From contig SSNP01000041.1 in assembly GCA_006937955.1 (NCBI GenBank), positions 3,779,572 to 3,843,571 of the forward strand: a stretch of DNA of 64,000 bases. Reading direction: 5' to 3'. Positions 1 to 11,220 of the stretch are shown here, piece by piece. Source of the DNA: Pachypanchax playfairii (taxonomy: Eukaryota > Chordata > Actinopteri > Cyprinodontiformes > Aplocheilidae). The notes below the pieces were generated by a model. That model did not search any database and was not told the DNA's origin. It saw nothing but the letters and a program-made list of their open reading frames with translations. Position numbers and translations under genes: made by a program. How positions within the stretch are numbered: the stretch's first letter is position 1; every line of letters begins with the position of its first letter.

Positions 1-261
1 TTGTTTAATTTTATTTTATTAATACGTTTCCTTCATGTGAAATCAGATGAAGAGGATTTTACTGTCATTACCTCCAGACAGCTGTTGCTTTCAGTTGTTG
101 TGGGTTTTCTGAAGCTTATTTGTGACCATTAAAAAGACAAAATATTTCATGTCATATAGCAAACAGCTGACATGTTGTCATCTGGTTTAAATTCTTGATA
201 AATCACTTAATTAGTGAAAACGATTGTTCACAAGTGTTTCAGCTCAGAGTTACCTGATCAA

Positions 262-312
262 CCAGGCCCTCACGTCTTTGACAGATGACTTTACAAAGAC
301 GTGAGGGCCTGG
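262..312. repeat. perfect 19-bp inverted repeat with 13-nt loop
   Basis: CCAGGCCCTCACGTCTTTG at 262-280 is exactly complementary to 294-312, with a 13-base AT-rich spacer. Pairing stops abruptly at both arm ends. It lies about 20 bp inside the proposed left end of the 241-860 block. It could extrude as a cruciform or fold as a hairpin in RNA, but the stem is too short for a typical animal pre-miRNA. Confidence 0.9.
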
Positions 313-455
313 AGCTGAACCGCTGTCTCTCAATTTCGAAGGCGGGCTTAGCCAGTTGAGAGAGAACCAATCACAGACACCCGGAAGTGACGCAACATAC
401 GTGACGCTAAAGCGGATACACACGAGGTGGAATGAAAACAAAAGGTTTAGAGACC

Positions 456-515
456 GTAATGGTAGCTACAGAGCCGTAATGGTAGCTACAGAGCCGTAAT
501 GGTAGCTACAGAGCC
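456..515. repeat. three perfect 20-bp tandem repeats
   Basis: The unit GTAATGGTAGCTACAGAGCC occurs three times head to tail with no mismatch, and the sequence then breaks into ATGGTTAATAG. Perfect identity implies recent slippage or duplication. It is a short minisatellite inside the CpG-richer block. Confidence 0.95.
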
Positions 516-566
516 ATGGTTAATAGAGGAGAAAAGACGATATTAATGATAGTTGTTGCTTTTGTG

Positions 567-671
567 TCAAAAACTTGCGAATACGAGGTGTCTGTTCAGG
601 TATTTGACCGCCCCAAGCAAACACTCTGCAAACACAGAAGTAAACACTTCATCCACAGCCGAGTCCGCCAT
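567..671 (-). other. 34-codon open frame starting ATGGCGG in TIR-like block
   Basis: On the minus strand an ATG in a good context (CAACATGG) opens a 34-residue frame beginning MADSAVDEVF and ending at TGA. Upstream on the same strand lie a CCAAT-type box and a CGTCAT motif, giving the look of a promoter plus first coding exon. No splice donor is evident at the end of the frame and I do not recognise the peptide. It may be the 5' end of a lost transposase or a captured host first exon. Translation is not established. Confidence 0.3.
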
Positions 672-860
672 GTTGAATGTTGTGCTCTGGGTGGAAAACG
701 CTAGTTCCGTGTTTCCAGGATGACGCACAACAAAGGTGATATGTAATTGGTCCGTCCTAAAATTTGACACAGAAATGATCGGGTGCAGCTCCGGTGTCGG
801 ACCCTTCTGCATTTGAACATAATGCAGGAGGATCTGATTGGTCAGGCTAGGCTCAGAGCT

Positions 861-3175
861 TCTGGACAGATTGTGGTTTCTTTTCAGTAACAGTTTTTAA
901 ACTGAATTAATATCTGTATTTATTTGTTTTTTTATCACATACATCATCAGATGGAACATAAAGGTGAATCCAACTTGGAAGGAGGAATCACCAGAAGATC
1001 TAACTCTCACACACAAACACACACTCACTGATTCACAAGTTGCTTTAATTTTGAAGACAGTTCAGTTTGCAGTATTTTTTGGAAAGTACTTTCCGAAGCC
1101 AAAGTTCTCAAAGCCACTCGCTGCAGTACTTGTGTATTCGTGTGTAACTCACTGCTGCATTGCAGTTCATGAGGTGTGACGTACCTCGATTTACAGACAG
1201 ATCCAAACCAGATCCAAAACTCCAGTTTTCCATGCGATTATCTTTCTAGTTTAGTTTACACTGACGTGTTTGTGTTCTGTGCTGGATCACGTTAAGTCTT
1301 CACTCTTCACCTCCATCATGACTCTTTGCATCATGAACTTCATGGGGGGGGGGGTTCTAACTGTCCTTAGCAGGAGTTGCTGTTTGTCTCCAAACATTTC
1401 CTCCCAAATGGAAGCAGAGGAGTGTAACAGTTTCCAGATAACATCAAGTTGTTTTTTTCAGCCTTTTCTCTGTCTCACAACTACAAATACTTTAGTGGAA
1501 AGGACATTTGTGTACAGTGTGTTCTATTTTGGGTTGATAAATTCCAAACAAGCCACACATTCCTCAGAAGGTCCCTGGAAGTGAGTCTGGAACGTCACAG
1601 AGCTTCAAAAAACAAAGTTTCTAATAAAATGATCTGATTTTTTTTTTGTTTGAGTTGTTTAATATGTTCCAGGTCAGACTTGGTTCTGTTTGAAAAAACG
1701 TCATTAAAAATATGCTGCTTTATTCATCGTACTAGAAATAGAGTTTTGCCATGTTTTTAGAACATACTGAATCTTAACACCTTCAGCACTGATGTCTCAA
1801 GTCAAGAATTTTGACAAAATGACCAAATATGGCTCCAATATGTGTTTCTGAATCTGTTTCTGAATCAGTTTTGAATTACTTTGTTTTCATAAAGTGTAAG
1901 AGTGGAGAGTTACACATGACTCATGCTGACAACAAACACAAAAAATTCAAATGCAGCTGAAATAAACTGCAAAGATCTTTTAGCTTTGAGTTTGAATGAG
2001 TAGCGGTCTGCTCCCTGCTGAGGACTGGGCTGCTGCAGCGTCTCTGTTACCCATAACTAATGAAATGTGCTCAGTTTGTGATCTGCAGTGTCAAGTTTAA
2101 TACCTGTCTGTGCAGATTAGTGGATTTATAGATGCGGGCAAACATGTGGAATTCTGTAATGTGTTAGTTTGTGCAGCTCTGTGGCACATGCAGGTGTTCA
2201 TGTTGTTCATGTTAATCATCACTGCTGACCTTTAATCCAGTGTTGTTTCTTCAGCTGTTCTTACAGTCTCTTGTATGTTTTTGTAAAGTTGAACAAACCC
2301 AGAGGAAAGTAAAAAAAATAAAAAATATTTATTAAAGTGTGTTTAAACCACAATAAATATATATATAATGAATTCAATAAACCATTCTTTTATTTTGAAA
2401 AGCTACTGTGTTTTCTAACTGATAATAAATCTAACAAAAGTATGTATTTCAGAATAAATAAAATAATCTTTTCCTTAATGAATCATCCTGTTTCTTCTGA
2501 TATGTTTGACTCTGGTGATGAAGTGAGATTGTGTTTGTGTTTCAGGTGGAAAAAATAGAGAAATGAATCTAAAATGATCCTATTATAATGGAAGGGGTTT
2601 GAGACAGATCCTATAAATACTGTGACAACAAGAAAAGATAAAAAATCACGTTTTTATGACGTTAAACAATTTATCGGTCATTTTGGGTCATATTTGATGC
2701 ACAAAATGAACCACAAATAATTATTTTTTAGCTCGCGTGACTAAAACAAAATATGTTATTATTATTATTATTATTGTTATTATTCCATTTATTAAGGTAA
2801 ATGAATTATCCAAACCAACGTGGCCCTAAATGGAAAATAAAATCTTTACCCTTTATTCAGGAATCAATCAGTATAGAAGTTGTCAAAGTGTTTTTAAGAC
2901 TTAAGGGTTATTTACCTCAAATGAATAAAACAGTCGTGAACCCTGACAGTGATTGGCTTACCAGAATTATCCCAAAATCACATTCACTCATTCAGGAAGT
3001 TTTATAACAAACTTAGAACATCTAATGCACCGTGAGCCTCAAATGAAAACCTGTTTATGACTTAAAAAATAAAAGTGGGTAAAAATGGAATCTAAGAAAT
3101 CATTTCAAAGCAAAAAACTGCCGTTTAACAAAAAGAACAAAGGATTGTCTCATTTTTGCTAAAAAAAATATTATA
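861..3175. other. AT-rich non-coding stretch, no gene seen
   Basis: No frame here has coding character. Only simple sequence stands out: a nine-G run at 1347-1355, poly-A/T tracts and a short (TTA)n at about 2755-2785. No recognisable transposon ends or RNA genes are visible. Confidence 0.7.
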
Positions 3176-3300
3176 TAGAATAGAATGGAATTGAATAGAA
3201 CAATCCTTTATTGTCCCACGAGGGGAAATTTGGTTGTAACAGCAGCATCAGTTATATATAAACAAACAGGTATACAAACCGAACACAGAACATAATGGAG
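3176..3300 (-). repeat. retroposon 3'-end fragment with TTTCCCC..AATAAAG motif
   Basis: Read on the minus strand the sequence gives AAATTTCCCCTCGTGGGACAATAAAGG followed by a degenerate (TATTC)n tail. That layout, with the 'aatttcccc...ataaag' end and a pentanucleotide tail, is common at 3' ends of fish LINE/SINE insertions. A related end in the opposite orientation is at 21.05 kb. Confidence 0.55.
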
Positions 3301-3440
3301 CACACACACAGTTTACAACAAAAAAAAAATATGAAAAAGAGTATCTAACAAGTTACCATAGTTAAGTTTTTTTTTAAATTATAAAACAATATTTTGCAAT
3401 TCTTAAAGTAGTAAGGATATGGATAGAATTGAAATTCTCA

Positions 3441-3700
3441 AGGTGTGATGGTCAGTCGAAACGTCCTTTTCAACACCCTAGATTAAATCTCCCAGGGAGT
3501 CTGAGAAGTGTGATGCCTTACACTTTAAACACACTCTCTGGTCTCCTTTTAGAAGATTGGGACCGCCGCTCCTGTCCCTGTCCTCTACATGACATTGAAG
3601 GGACATGTCATCCATGACAGCACCAGAACAGCCAGAGCCTTCAGCATCTCAGCGCTGATCTCATGCCACCAGGCAGCTTTTTAACGACCTCAGCAATCTC
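3441..3700 (-). pseudogene. RTE/Rex3-like reverse transcriptase fragment
   Basis: Minus-strand translation across several frames gives EVVKKLPGG, then a stretch matching the RTE region before the fingers of the reverse transcriptase, and ends with GITLLRLPGRF. This fits the family motif 'RGITLLSLPGK' of RTE-clade (Rex3-type) LINE ORF2 proteins. In-frame stops and shifts break it, and neither the catalytic YADD box nor the endonuclease is present. It is a short dead fragment, probably a 5'-truncated and later eroded insertion. Two further RTE pieces, both from the C-terminal end, lie at 54.9 and 62.2 kb. Confidence 0.7.
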
Positions 3701-3911
3701 TGCCAGAAACATTTATTTTAACATTAAACTCGTACTGAGCCTTAGCGAGAACATGGAGTGCTAAATTCAAACTACCCTCTCATTAGAAAACCATTTAATT
3801 TAAAAACAAGACAGTTCTTTTCTAAATATTCCAACATAAGCAGTTTTTTTTAGAGATCAACATGTTTGTAGCTGATACTGTGAACTAACACGAGTTAAAT
3901 TATAACGCAGT

Positions 3912-4665
3912 TGTCAGGTTCGAGTAGTGGCTGAGTTCAATATGCACAGAAAAGACAGGAGACAAACTTCAGCCTAGAATCTAGTTTATTGTAAGGTGCT
4001 GGATCTGAGGAGGGAAGCCAACCAGGGTAATGCAGTGTCACTGTAAGGGTCACTTCCTGGCTGCACAAGGGGACTGGCAGAGGCCAGTAAATCCAGAGCA
4101 GGAGGCAACCAGGTGATCCTGGACCAAGAGCAAACAGATCCATCAAGGAGCAGGCTGAGGCAGAGTCAAGACACAGTCAAGGTTCAGACACAAACCAACC
4201 AATCCAAGGTGATATTCCAAACAGGAGCAGACAGAGACAAGGTCAGGAGGTCAAAGAACAGGTGGACAGGGACCAGACAACAGAGGCACAGGTGTAAAAG
4301 GCTCAGGACTCTTCAATACACTGGCAGGGAGTGAAAGACACACTGGGTTTAAATACAGAGACAGACAGGTGCAGGGAGTGACACTGATTGACAGGTCAGG
4401 TGAAGTGACTTGGGCCTAATTAACAGGGATGACAGAAGCACACACACAAACTGACAGGGTAAAAACAAATAATCTGGTAAACCAGATGAAACTAAAAAGG
4501 AGCTAAACACAGAACAGATACAAGATCAGAAAATGTGGAAACTAACAACACGACCATGAACAACAAGTCAAAACATACACTCAAATCTCACAAACACACG
4601 GGAAGACAGGAACTGAGAATAACTGAAAAACACAAAAGTGGCGTGAGAAGGGAAGACTCATGACA
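3912..4665 (-). mobile_element. solo LTR with 5-bp target duplication
   Basis: The 754-bp block is bounded by TGTCA and TGACA and flanked on both sides by the identical pentamer GCAGT (3907-3911 and 4666-4670). Read on the minus strand it starts TGTCATGAGTC. It carries a TATTTAAACCC box about midway, then a polyadenylation signal in ACAATAAACTAG, and ends CCTGACA, the order expected of an LTR (U3-R-U5). No internal retroelement genes lie beside it, so it is a solo LTR left by LTR-LTR recombination. A 5-bp duplication fits Gypsy, BEL or ERV groups, and I cannot choose between them from the LTR alone. Confidence 0.75.
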
Positions 4666-4670
4666 GCAGT

Positions 4671-6034
4671 GTTTCATTTGTTGTTTTTGTAAGTGGGAGG
4701 TAACTCCAAGGAGTTAAATTAGGTAAAGATACGATAACAATATTCACGTAAATGTTTGTGATGAAGTTAAAGAACTGGTGGGTGTTGAAAAAACAAAACT
4801 GGATGGACGGACGGCAGGTTAGGTTTCATAAACGCTAGACACTGTTGAGCTGGACCACTGTTACCTCACCTGACTTTGAGTTTTGCATGTTCTGTTTGTG
4901 CAAATTCTCCTCTGCAGCACTAAACAGATATGAAGCAGCAATTTTTTACGGAGGGTACGACAATGTACTTCACTGACAAGAAGTATTCTTCTCTCTTCCA
5001 GCAGAGGGAGCCAAACTTCAAGCAATGATCAGGCTCAGAATAATTATGCAGATCAGTTGCTTATTGTATTCATAACTGTAATACGATAAGCCAGTTAAAT
5101 CGAGTGACCACAAGTTTTTATATACCTGCCAGAAACCTGTGAATTAACTTTTATATGATAAATTAATAAAGTGTTTTATTCTTGACAAGGTCACCAGTCC
5201 TCCAAGAGACACATAGAGACAAACAGACATTCACACTCACTCACAAATACAACCAATTTAAGATCTTCTAGTCTTGGTGAAACTAGAGTCCCAAGAGGAA
5301 CAAAATGTGTTTTTTAATAAAGAAAAACACTTTTTTGTAAAGAGATTTCTTTCAACTGTTTTTGAAGGATTTCAGACACCCAGTAAATTATAAAAAGGAA
5401 GCTTGTTCTATATTAATTGGCTCTTATAGAGAATGTGCTTCTCATCCGAGGAGCTTCTTCAGTTTAACATGAAAAGTGCATTTGGTTTCCAGCTTTTAGT
5501 GAAGACTCAAACCTTCTGAGTCTAACAATATTACTCAAATAATAAAAACCTTTCTGGTCATCAGCCATTTTTCCAATTTGTTTCATCATATTTTTCACTA
5601 TAGTGTTTTTAAATTGTGGGGAAAACATCTCAGATAAGTTTTTAATTATTTGATACTCCAACTCCAATAACTTTAAAAGTGAAAAAAAAAAAAAAAAAAA
5701 TATTTTGTGTTGTTTTGCTACGTACAATCAAATTATACTGCCACGGGTTTAAACAGATATGAGCCTTTGACCAGGTTTTATGTATAGCTTCATGCAAAGT
5801 TTGCAAAAGGGGAAAAAGCATAATTAGTGTTTCCATGTAAACATCAGTTCTCCTCCGTGAGCTTGGACATAATTCTAACTATGTTGATGAGGCTGAGGCC
5901 TAAGAGACTCAATCTGTGTGAACAGCTTTGAATCATCATGGTTTGATACAACGCAGCCTCTTCATACATGACTTCAAGTCATAACATCAACTATATTTGG
6001 CTGATGAAACAGCCACAAATTTAACAATGGTCTT
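4671..6034. other. non-coding stretch with small repeat scraps
   Basis: No gene is seen. At 5185-5275 there is a minus-strand scrap of the SINE-like family found at 20.35 kb. At 5428-5470 is a motif reading GAAGAAGCTCCTCGGATGAG on the minus strand, a familiar dispersed fish repeat fragment that recurs in diverged form near 11.09 kb. A 19-A run lies at about 5682-5700. Confidence 0.6.
4998..5014 (+). promoter_or_regulatory. CTCF-like motif
   Basis: CCAGCAGAGGGAGCCAA closely resembles the vertebrate CTCF core (CCASYAGRKGGC type). It lies in otherwise unique sequence. The call rests on a motif match alone, so occupancy is unknown. Confidence 0.4.
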
Positions 6035-6620
6035 TTAAAGAGACCATTTCATACAAATTTCAGGACTTTGTGGTTATTTCTTAAGTATTAACCAGTAATA
6101 TGAAACATTTTATATCTAAAAAACATCAGGAAACACTGATTAACAGACCTTTCAATCTGTCTGCATTAACATTTGGGTTGTTCCGGCTCCTTCCGTCAGG
6201 CTTCATCAGCAGCTCGTTCATATTCATTGTTTGCATTTACTGGACTCTGATTGGCTAACAAACTAGCCTATGAGAGCAAAGAATACTGTTTCCTGCTCCG
6301 CTGCGCATGGCAACGTCGTGTCTTCCTGTTTGCTACGTCTTATGCTAACAGCTTTTAGCCAGCAGCATGCTAGGCGTGGTTTCAACTGTGGGAGCTGCCG
6401 AATACTAACGAACAAAGGAGTTGTGATGAAACAGATACAGGCCGTTCAGACTCGGGAGAACTCAGGTTTTATTACCACCTGCGTAGTTTGAGAAATTAAA
6501 ACTGAAAGAGAAGTTGTTGACCTGTTTCCACAGCCACTATGAAGGTAAGAACACCTGTGGAGCTAAAATATTCAGCAGAAACCTCAGAAAAAAACGTTTT
6601 TAATGGAAGAGCCTCTTTAA
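6035..6620 (+). mobile_element. MITE family A, copy 1 (full length)
   Basis: This copy begins TTAAAGAGACCATTTCATAC and ends AATGGAAGAGCCTCTTTAA, so the termini are inverted repeats of TTAAAGAGGCC type with TTAA on both sides. The interior includes a GATTGGCTAAC box and a CTGCGCATGGCAACGTC segment shared by most copies. Non-autonomous, with no transposase-sized frame. The TTAA target fits Kolobok or piggyBac, and the TTAAAG start favours a Kolobok/T2-like origin. Confidence 0.85.
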
Positions 6621-8545
6621 GAAACTGTTGCCACCTACATTTGGATAACTTTGTATTCCACAGATAGAAATCTTTTCTGTTACTGAGGTTTTAGATGAAC
6701 TTTCTGCAGCTCTCAGGCTTTCTTCACTTCTCTTCTTGTATCTGTCTGTTAAGGGAACTTATATTGATAATAACTTAACAGAAGCTGGCTTCAATATTTT
6801 AACTAACACTTCAACTCACTAAGCTAAAAGAAATTGTTCTGCATCGAAGGACTCGGGTTCTTTTTGTGAGTGAAAAGGATTCGTCTTGTTTTTGTCTGTG
6901 TGTTTGGGCTCATTGCCTGTTGCAGAAGGACACTGGAGCCGATCTGGTGCTTCTCTGTTTCCATTGGGTGATGGGTGCACATATGTGTGCATATATGGAC
7001 ATATCACACAGTTCATATGAGATAAGAGCTTAACAAGCCTGGGCATGATGACCTATCTGTCAGGGCTGTGATGTTTGGTTTCCTGTGAGGGATGAAAGTA
7101 GGAAAGTCAGTGTATCTGTTCCCCCTTCAGTTTTTGCCCCATGAGGTGTTGGCTAGCAGATGGGAGGTGATGGAACTGTGTGGTAGTGTAGGCGGTGACA
7201 TGACAAGCTGTCAGCCCCTAATGCATGCAAACATCTGGAGGTTGTTGGCTATGTCACTTCAGGGTCCTCTTGCTTGAGGCCAAAAAGGCGCCCTGAGGGA
7301 CACGAAGAGCCCAGGGCTAAACCTGGGAGCCTAGGACAGGAAGTTTCAGAACTTATGGTGTTTGAAAAGGAGGAGTCACGTTGCCTCTGCTGTGGAGAGA
7401 AAATAGGGAGAATGTGATTGTATTTGGAATGATATTGAGTGATCTGGCAGCTCAGTGTCCGAGAAGAAACCAGTCTAAGTGGGTCATCATGTGAATGTGG
7501 TGTATGGTACTGAATCAGAATAATACATTTAAGAATCCATGTGGGTCTCCATACATCATGAACCTCCTGTCAGTAATTATCACAGTAAACAGCTACAAAT
7601 AGGCCATCATGAAAGATCCTCTGTGAGTGGGAGGTGGAGACACAGCAGGATAATACTGTCTGTTAGAACTGTTAACACCATTGAGGCACTTTGCTATTAG
7701 CACTTCATGCTCGCCTTGAGTATCCAAGAAACAAGTGCCTGTTCTGTTTTAATGACAGCCCTCACCCAGAGGTAATTTCACAGTGATTAAGGCAGGATGA
7801 AAAAAAAAATCATGTCTTAAAAGTCTCTAAATTGCATCTTATTTATCCACCTTTTTAACAAACTACAAAAAGCAGACAGACAATAGCACTGCATGGCTCT
7901 ACCTCTCTTGGTGAACAATTATACCTCAGACATTATCGGCTCCATTGTTGGATATTAAATATAGCACCCAGGAGAAAACACAGTGTGAGGCTTTGATGGA
8001 AAAGTTAAGATGAAAGAAATTAGATTTTTTGAAACTTTTAAAATGTATGATGTGTTTCGGGTCACGGTTAACCCGTCTCACCCCTTCAGGACTAAATTTA
8101 CAGGCTTGCCTTTAAATATGGAACATTAGGTTACCATAATGTTACTTTTACCTCCAAACCAATAGCCGTTCTAAACTGTGTCAGGTTCAAACAGACTGAG
8201 GTAAATTTAAGCAGGGGTAATTAATTAAACATGAGGTCATTTTAAATTCCCTGATCATGAGATTAGAGTTTGAATACAAAAAACTCTTAGATGCTTGCAA
8301 GTTATTTTCTTATATCTGGAGTGTAATAACTTTGTATTCTGCTATTTTATTTCATTTTAAGCAGCAGACATCATGTTATAAGTATCGAAGGCTCGGCATC
8401 AAGTTGATGACAAACCTCATTTGCACTGCTGCACAAAATGTGTAAATAATTGTGTTGCACTGTTAACAGCTCATTTATTCAGCCAATCTCTTTCTTTCAC
8501 ACACTCAATACTAAATCTTGCAATATCAAGGAGTTGCACAGGCTG
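6621..8545. other. non-coding stretch, no gene seen
   Basis: Unique-looking sequence without credible coding frames or recognisable repeats. Short poly-A at about 7801 and scattered ATTA/TAAT motifs are all that stand out. Confidence 0.65.
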
Positions 8546-9035
8546 AAGCTGGATTCATACTAATGCAGCTCCAACGTGTCGGAGACACACACCGCCATGA
8601 TACAATGTTGTGTGGGTTCTCCAACTGCCTCGGATGGTCGGTTCTAACTTTCTGACGGCCGCGTCGGATGACGCACGTCTGTGATTGGTCAGCCAAACAA
8701 CCCAACATCATTTCCGGCACCACGTAACTTCCCTTTAAAATTGTAAACAGCGCGAGTGTTGACAGTCTTGAAGACATGGAGCAGATTGAGGAACGGGCAT
8801 CAGTGGCGATGCCGGTGGCCGTAAAGTCCCTGCTTTTTATTTGTTTCTTTTGTGGTTGGAACCACACGTAAAGCACCGGGAGACTGCTTCAAACTTCACA
8901 GTTGAACGCGCCTCCTGCTGTCCTGGCGGAGAATTTCTTTGCAACAGGGTCGAGGTAGTATGAACAGAAACTGGCTCCGTCAGTATGTCGCCGTGTGGGA
9001 GCACATTTACCTTTGCGTTAGTATGAATCCAGCTT
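8546..9035. mobile_element. TIR element with perfect 18-bp ends
   Basis: AAGCTGGATTCATACTAA at 8546-8563 is repeated exactly in inverted orientation at 9018-9035, bounding a 490-bp CpG-richer insert. Inside are a GATTGGTCAG (inverted CCAAT) box at about 8682 and, on the plus strand, an ATG in good context opening a 31-codon frame. I could not find a convincing target duplication, so the superfamily is open. The size and design match a non-autonomous DNA transposon. Confidence 0.75.
8776..8871 (+). other. 31-codon open frame inside TIR element
   Basis: GACATGGAGC opens a frame beginning MEQIEERASV and stopping at TAA after 31 residues. The acidic start followed by a hydrophobic LLFICFF stretch is loosely reminiscent of N-termini of Harbinger-type nuclease proteins in fish, but no domain can be assigned. 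It lies downstream of the element's CCAAT box, the same layout as in the 17.5- and 54.1-kb elements. Probably the residual start of a transposase gene or a chance frame. Confidence 0.3.
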
Positions 9036-9228
9036 GGGTTGCCGTCTCAGTCCTTTTGCTGCACGTTTTAGTGTCTGTTACAAGAACACTGATACTAATT
9101 TTTATTAGAAAAAGTTGAGGTTTTAATAAAATACGACAAAATGTTTAATCTGTAATTTATTCCATTATAGAGAAAATGTTAATCTGACACAAGCTAACTG
9201 AAAAGCTCTCTTCACTAACTTTATCATG

Positions 9229-9400
9229 CATGGTGCAGAGGGTAGGTCTGTTGCCTTGTAGGGAGAAGGTCCTGGGTTCAAAATCGGGCTGGGACCTTAT
9301 TGTATGGAGTTTGCACGTTGTCTCTGTGGGCTTCCTCCCAAAGACAGAAAATATACATGAGGTTAATTGGCAATTCTAAAATACCTGCAAACAGGTGCAG
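9229..9400 (+). repeat. SINE-like dispersed repeat, 5' part (family D)
   Basis: The sequence has a tRNA-like head: a GGTGCAG..GTAGG.. start and a B-box-like GGGTTCAAAATC. It is followed by the family's GGAGTTTGCACGTT and GAGGTTAATTGGCAATTCTAAA segments. Truncated at its 3' side. Other fragments of the family occur at 5.2, 13.4, 19.2, 20.4, 24.3, 29.9, 31.1, 38.4, 59.8 and 62.1 kb. Confidence 0.65.
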
Positions 9401-9636
9401 AAGTTTCACTGAGAGTTACAGAAATCATCTGACTGCAGTGACTGATTCAAAAATCTACTCAAAATATATCAACTTAAGGGTACCATCATTCTTTAAGGGT
9501 ACCGTCACTTTTTATTAAATTGTACATTTACATTATTTTATTATTTACATTATTATTATTATGGTTTGTTTTAAATTACATCAGTGACCTCTGTGGGTTC
9601 TGTTTAACTTTACAGTAACACCCTCAAGAGTATTTT

Positions 9637-10203
9637 TTAAAGAGGCCATTTCATACAAATTTCAGGACTTTGTGGTTATTTCTTAAGTATATGAAACATT
9701 TTATATCTAAAAAATATCAGGAAACACTGATTAACAGACCTTTCAATCTGTCTGCATTAAAATTCGGCTGGCTCAGGCCTCGAGCAGCAGCTCATTCATA
9801 TTCATTATTCAAATTTGCTGGACTCTGATTGGCTAACAAACTAGCCTATGAGAGCAAGGTATACTGTTTCCTGCCCCGCTGCGCATGGCAACATCACACA
9901 TCGTGTCTTCCTGTTTGCTACGTTATGCTACAGCTTTTAGCTAGCAGCATGCTAGGTGTGGTTTGAACTGCGGGAGCTGATGAATACTAACGAACAAATG
10001 AGTTGTGACGAAACAGTTACAGGCCGTTTGGACTCGGGAGAACTCTGGTGTTAACGCCACCTGCGTAGTTTGAGAGATTAAAACTGAAAGAGAAGTTGTT
10101 GACCTTTTTTCACACCCACTATGAAGGTAAGAACACCTGTGGAGCTAAAATATTCAAGAGAAACCTCAGAAAAAAATGTTTTTTAATGGAAGGGCCTCTT
10201 TAA
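9637..10203 (+). mobile_element. MITE family A, copy 2 (full length)
   Basis: It starts TTAAAGAGGCCATTTCATAC and ends GGAAGGGCCTCTTTAA, giving near-perfect inverted termini and TTAA flanks. Internally it is colinear with the 6.0-kb copy, with small indels such as a missing AACCAGTA near the left end. Non-autonomous. Confidence 0.88.
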
Positions 10204-10750
10204 AAAAATGTTTATGACATGTTTTTATCTTCATAAAGCTGTCGATGGAAAAATAATGAGAGATCAAAAGATACTGTAAATGATAGAAATTACTAGTTTG
10301 ACTCAAAGTCATCACGTGATTTTGAATGTTTTTTCAAATTGAGCTTTTCCACGCTTTTGAATGGCTGAAAGAAAACATGCAAACAAAGAATCAGTAGATG
10401 GGAACATCTTTAAAAGAGATGATGGAAGACATAAATAAATTGAAGACCTGAGTAAATATGATGTAAAAAGAAAATGTGGAGCTTCATGAATAATGCCTCG
10501 AATATGAAAAGTACAAGCAAAAGTGACATGATTTTATTTCTGCACCAGCTTTATGGAAAATTCAGACTATTATGTCTATTTATATCAATCTTAAGAAAAA
10601 GTTCTTGAGTTAAAGGGATACTAAAGGCTTTTGATTATTGTTGAAAGTAATGATTATTGTTGGTGGATATTTATGGCCTTAACAGCTGAAATCATAAGAA
10701 GTTTGGGGGAATGGAAAAATAAGTATATCCACTGAAATGTAATGCTGTGA
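10204..10750. other. non-coding stretch
   Basis: No gene is seen. At 10612 the sequence TTAAAGGGATACTAAAGG resembles a T2/Kolobok-type MITE terminus, but no matching inverted end is visible downstream, so it is not called as an element. Confidence 0.5.
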
Positions 10751-10986
10751 GAGACTTTAACGTTAGATTCTACCTCAATCCCAAAATCTTTTTCCCTGTA
10801 ATATTTGACTTTTTAAAATCCTTTGATCTTGTTGATATTTGCTGAAGAATGAATCCTGGTTTAATGTACTAAAACACTCTTTTTGTTCTAGATTTGATTT
10901 TTGTTCATTGATTATTTCATCAAGAAACTAAATGTGTTCCTCTCCTAACAAACCATTATGCTATTCTGATTTCTGTCTCTACTAGA
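10750..10986 (+). pseudogene. L2-like LINE endonuclease-domain relic
   Basis: Conceptual translation gives RDFNVRFYLNPK, then a DFLKSFDLV segment, then LDLIF, and finally NHYAILISVS. The order matches the apurinic endonuclease region of L2/CR1-type ORF2 proteins (GDFN..., SF.L, TLDLI, SDH...). The final Asp-His pair is changed to Asn-His, and stops and shifts are present. It contains a different copy of the same domain end seen at 12.18 kb, so the two relics are separate insertions. Confidence 0.6.
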
Positions 10987-11034
10987 AATTATTAATCAGG
11001 ACGTTGGTGAAGGTTCTCGGCCAACCAGGAGCAA

Positions 11035-11165
11035 TCCAAGCAGGTTCAAAAAAAGTAACTGGACTTTTTTTTGTGGTTCTTGAAAACGCTTTGCTTCCCA
11101 TCGAAGTAGCATCATCAGTTCTGGGACTTCCAACTTCATACTTACAACAATAAAATGACTTGAAA
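11035..11165 (-). repeat. diverged dispersed-repeat fragment
   Basis: The minus strand carries GATGATGCTACTTCGATGGG followed by AAGCAAAGCGTTTTCAAGAA. This is a diverged version of a common fish motif (gaagaagcttctcggatgagaagcg..). Family unknown to me. A second scrap lies at 5428-5470. Confidence 0.4.
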
Positions 11166-11220
11166 CCATCTTAGTCCTGTTGGTTGGAAAAAATGCAAAA
11201 TCACATAGAAAACTGTGAAC

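Larger units (their letters stand above)
241..860. mobile_element. possible non-autonomous TIR element, CpG-richer than flanks
   Basis: The ends show imperfect inverted similarity: the left begins AGCTCAGAG..CCTGATCAACCAG, and the reverse complement of the right end reads AGCTCTGAG..CCTGACCAATCAG. The interior is clearly richer in CpG than the AT-rich flanks and holds CCAAT-type boxes on both strands (ACCAATCAC near 367, TAATTGGTCC near 746, GATTGGTCAG near 836). It also contains a perfect hairpin, a 3x20-bp tandem repeat and a short minus-strand open frame starting ATGGCGG. I see no target duplication, so the boundaries are tentative. The alternative is a degenerate host CpG-island promoter. 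Confidence 0.35.

Noticed and set aside
10612..10640. Another TTAAAGG-type MITE end
   Set aside because: No matching inverted terminus was found downstream, so it was left uncalled.
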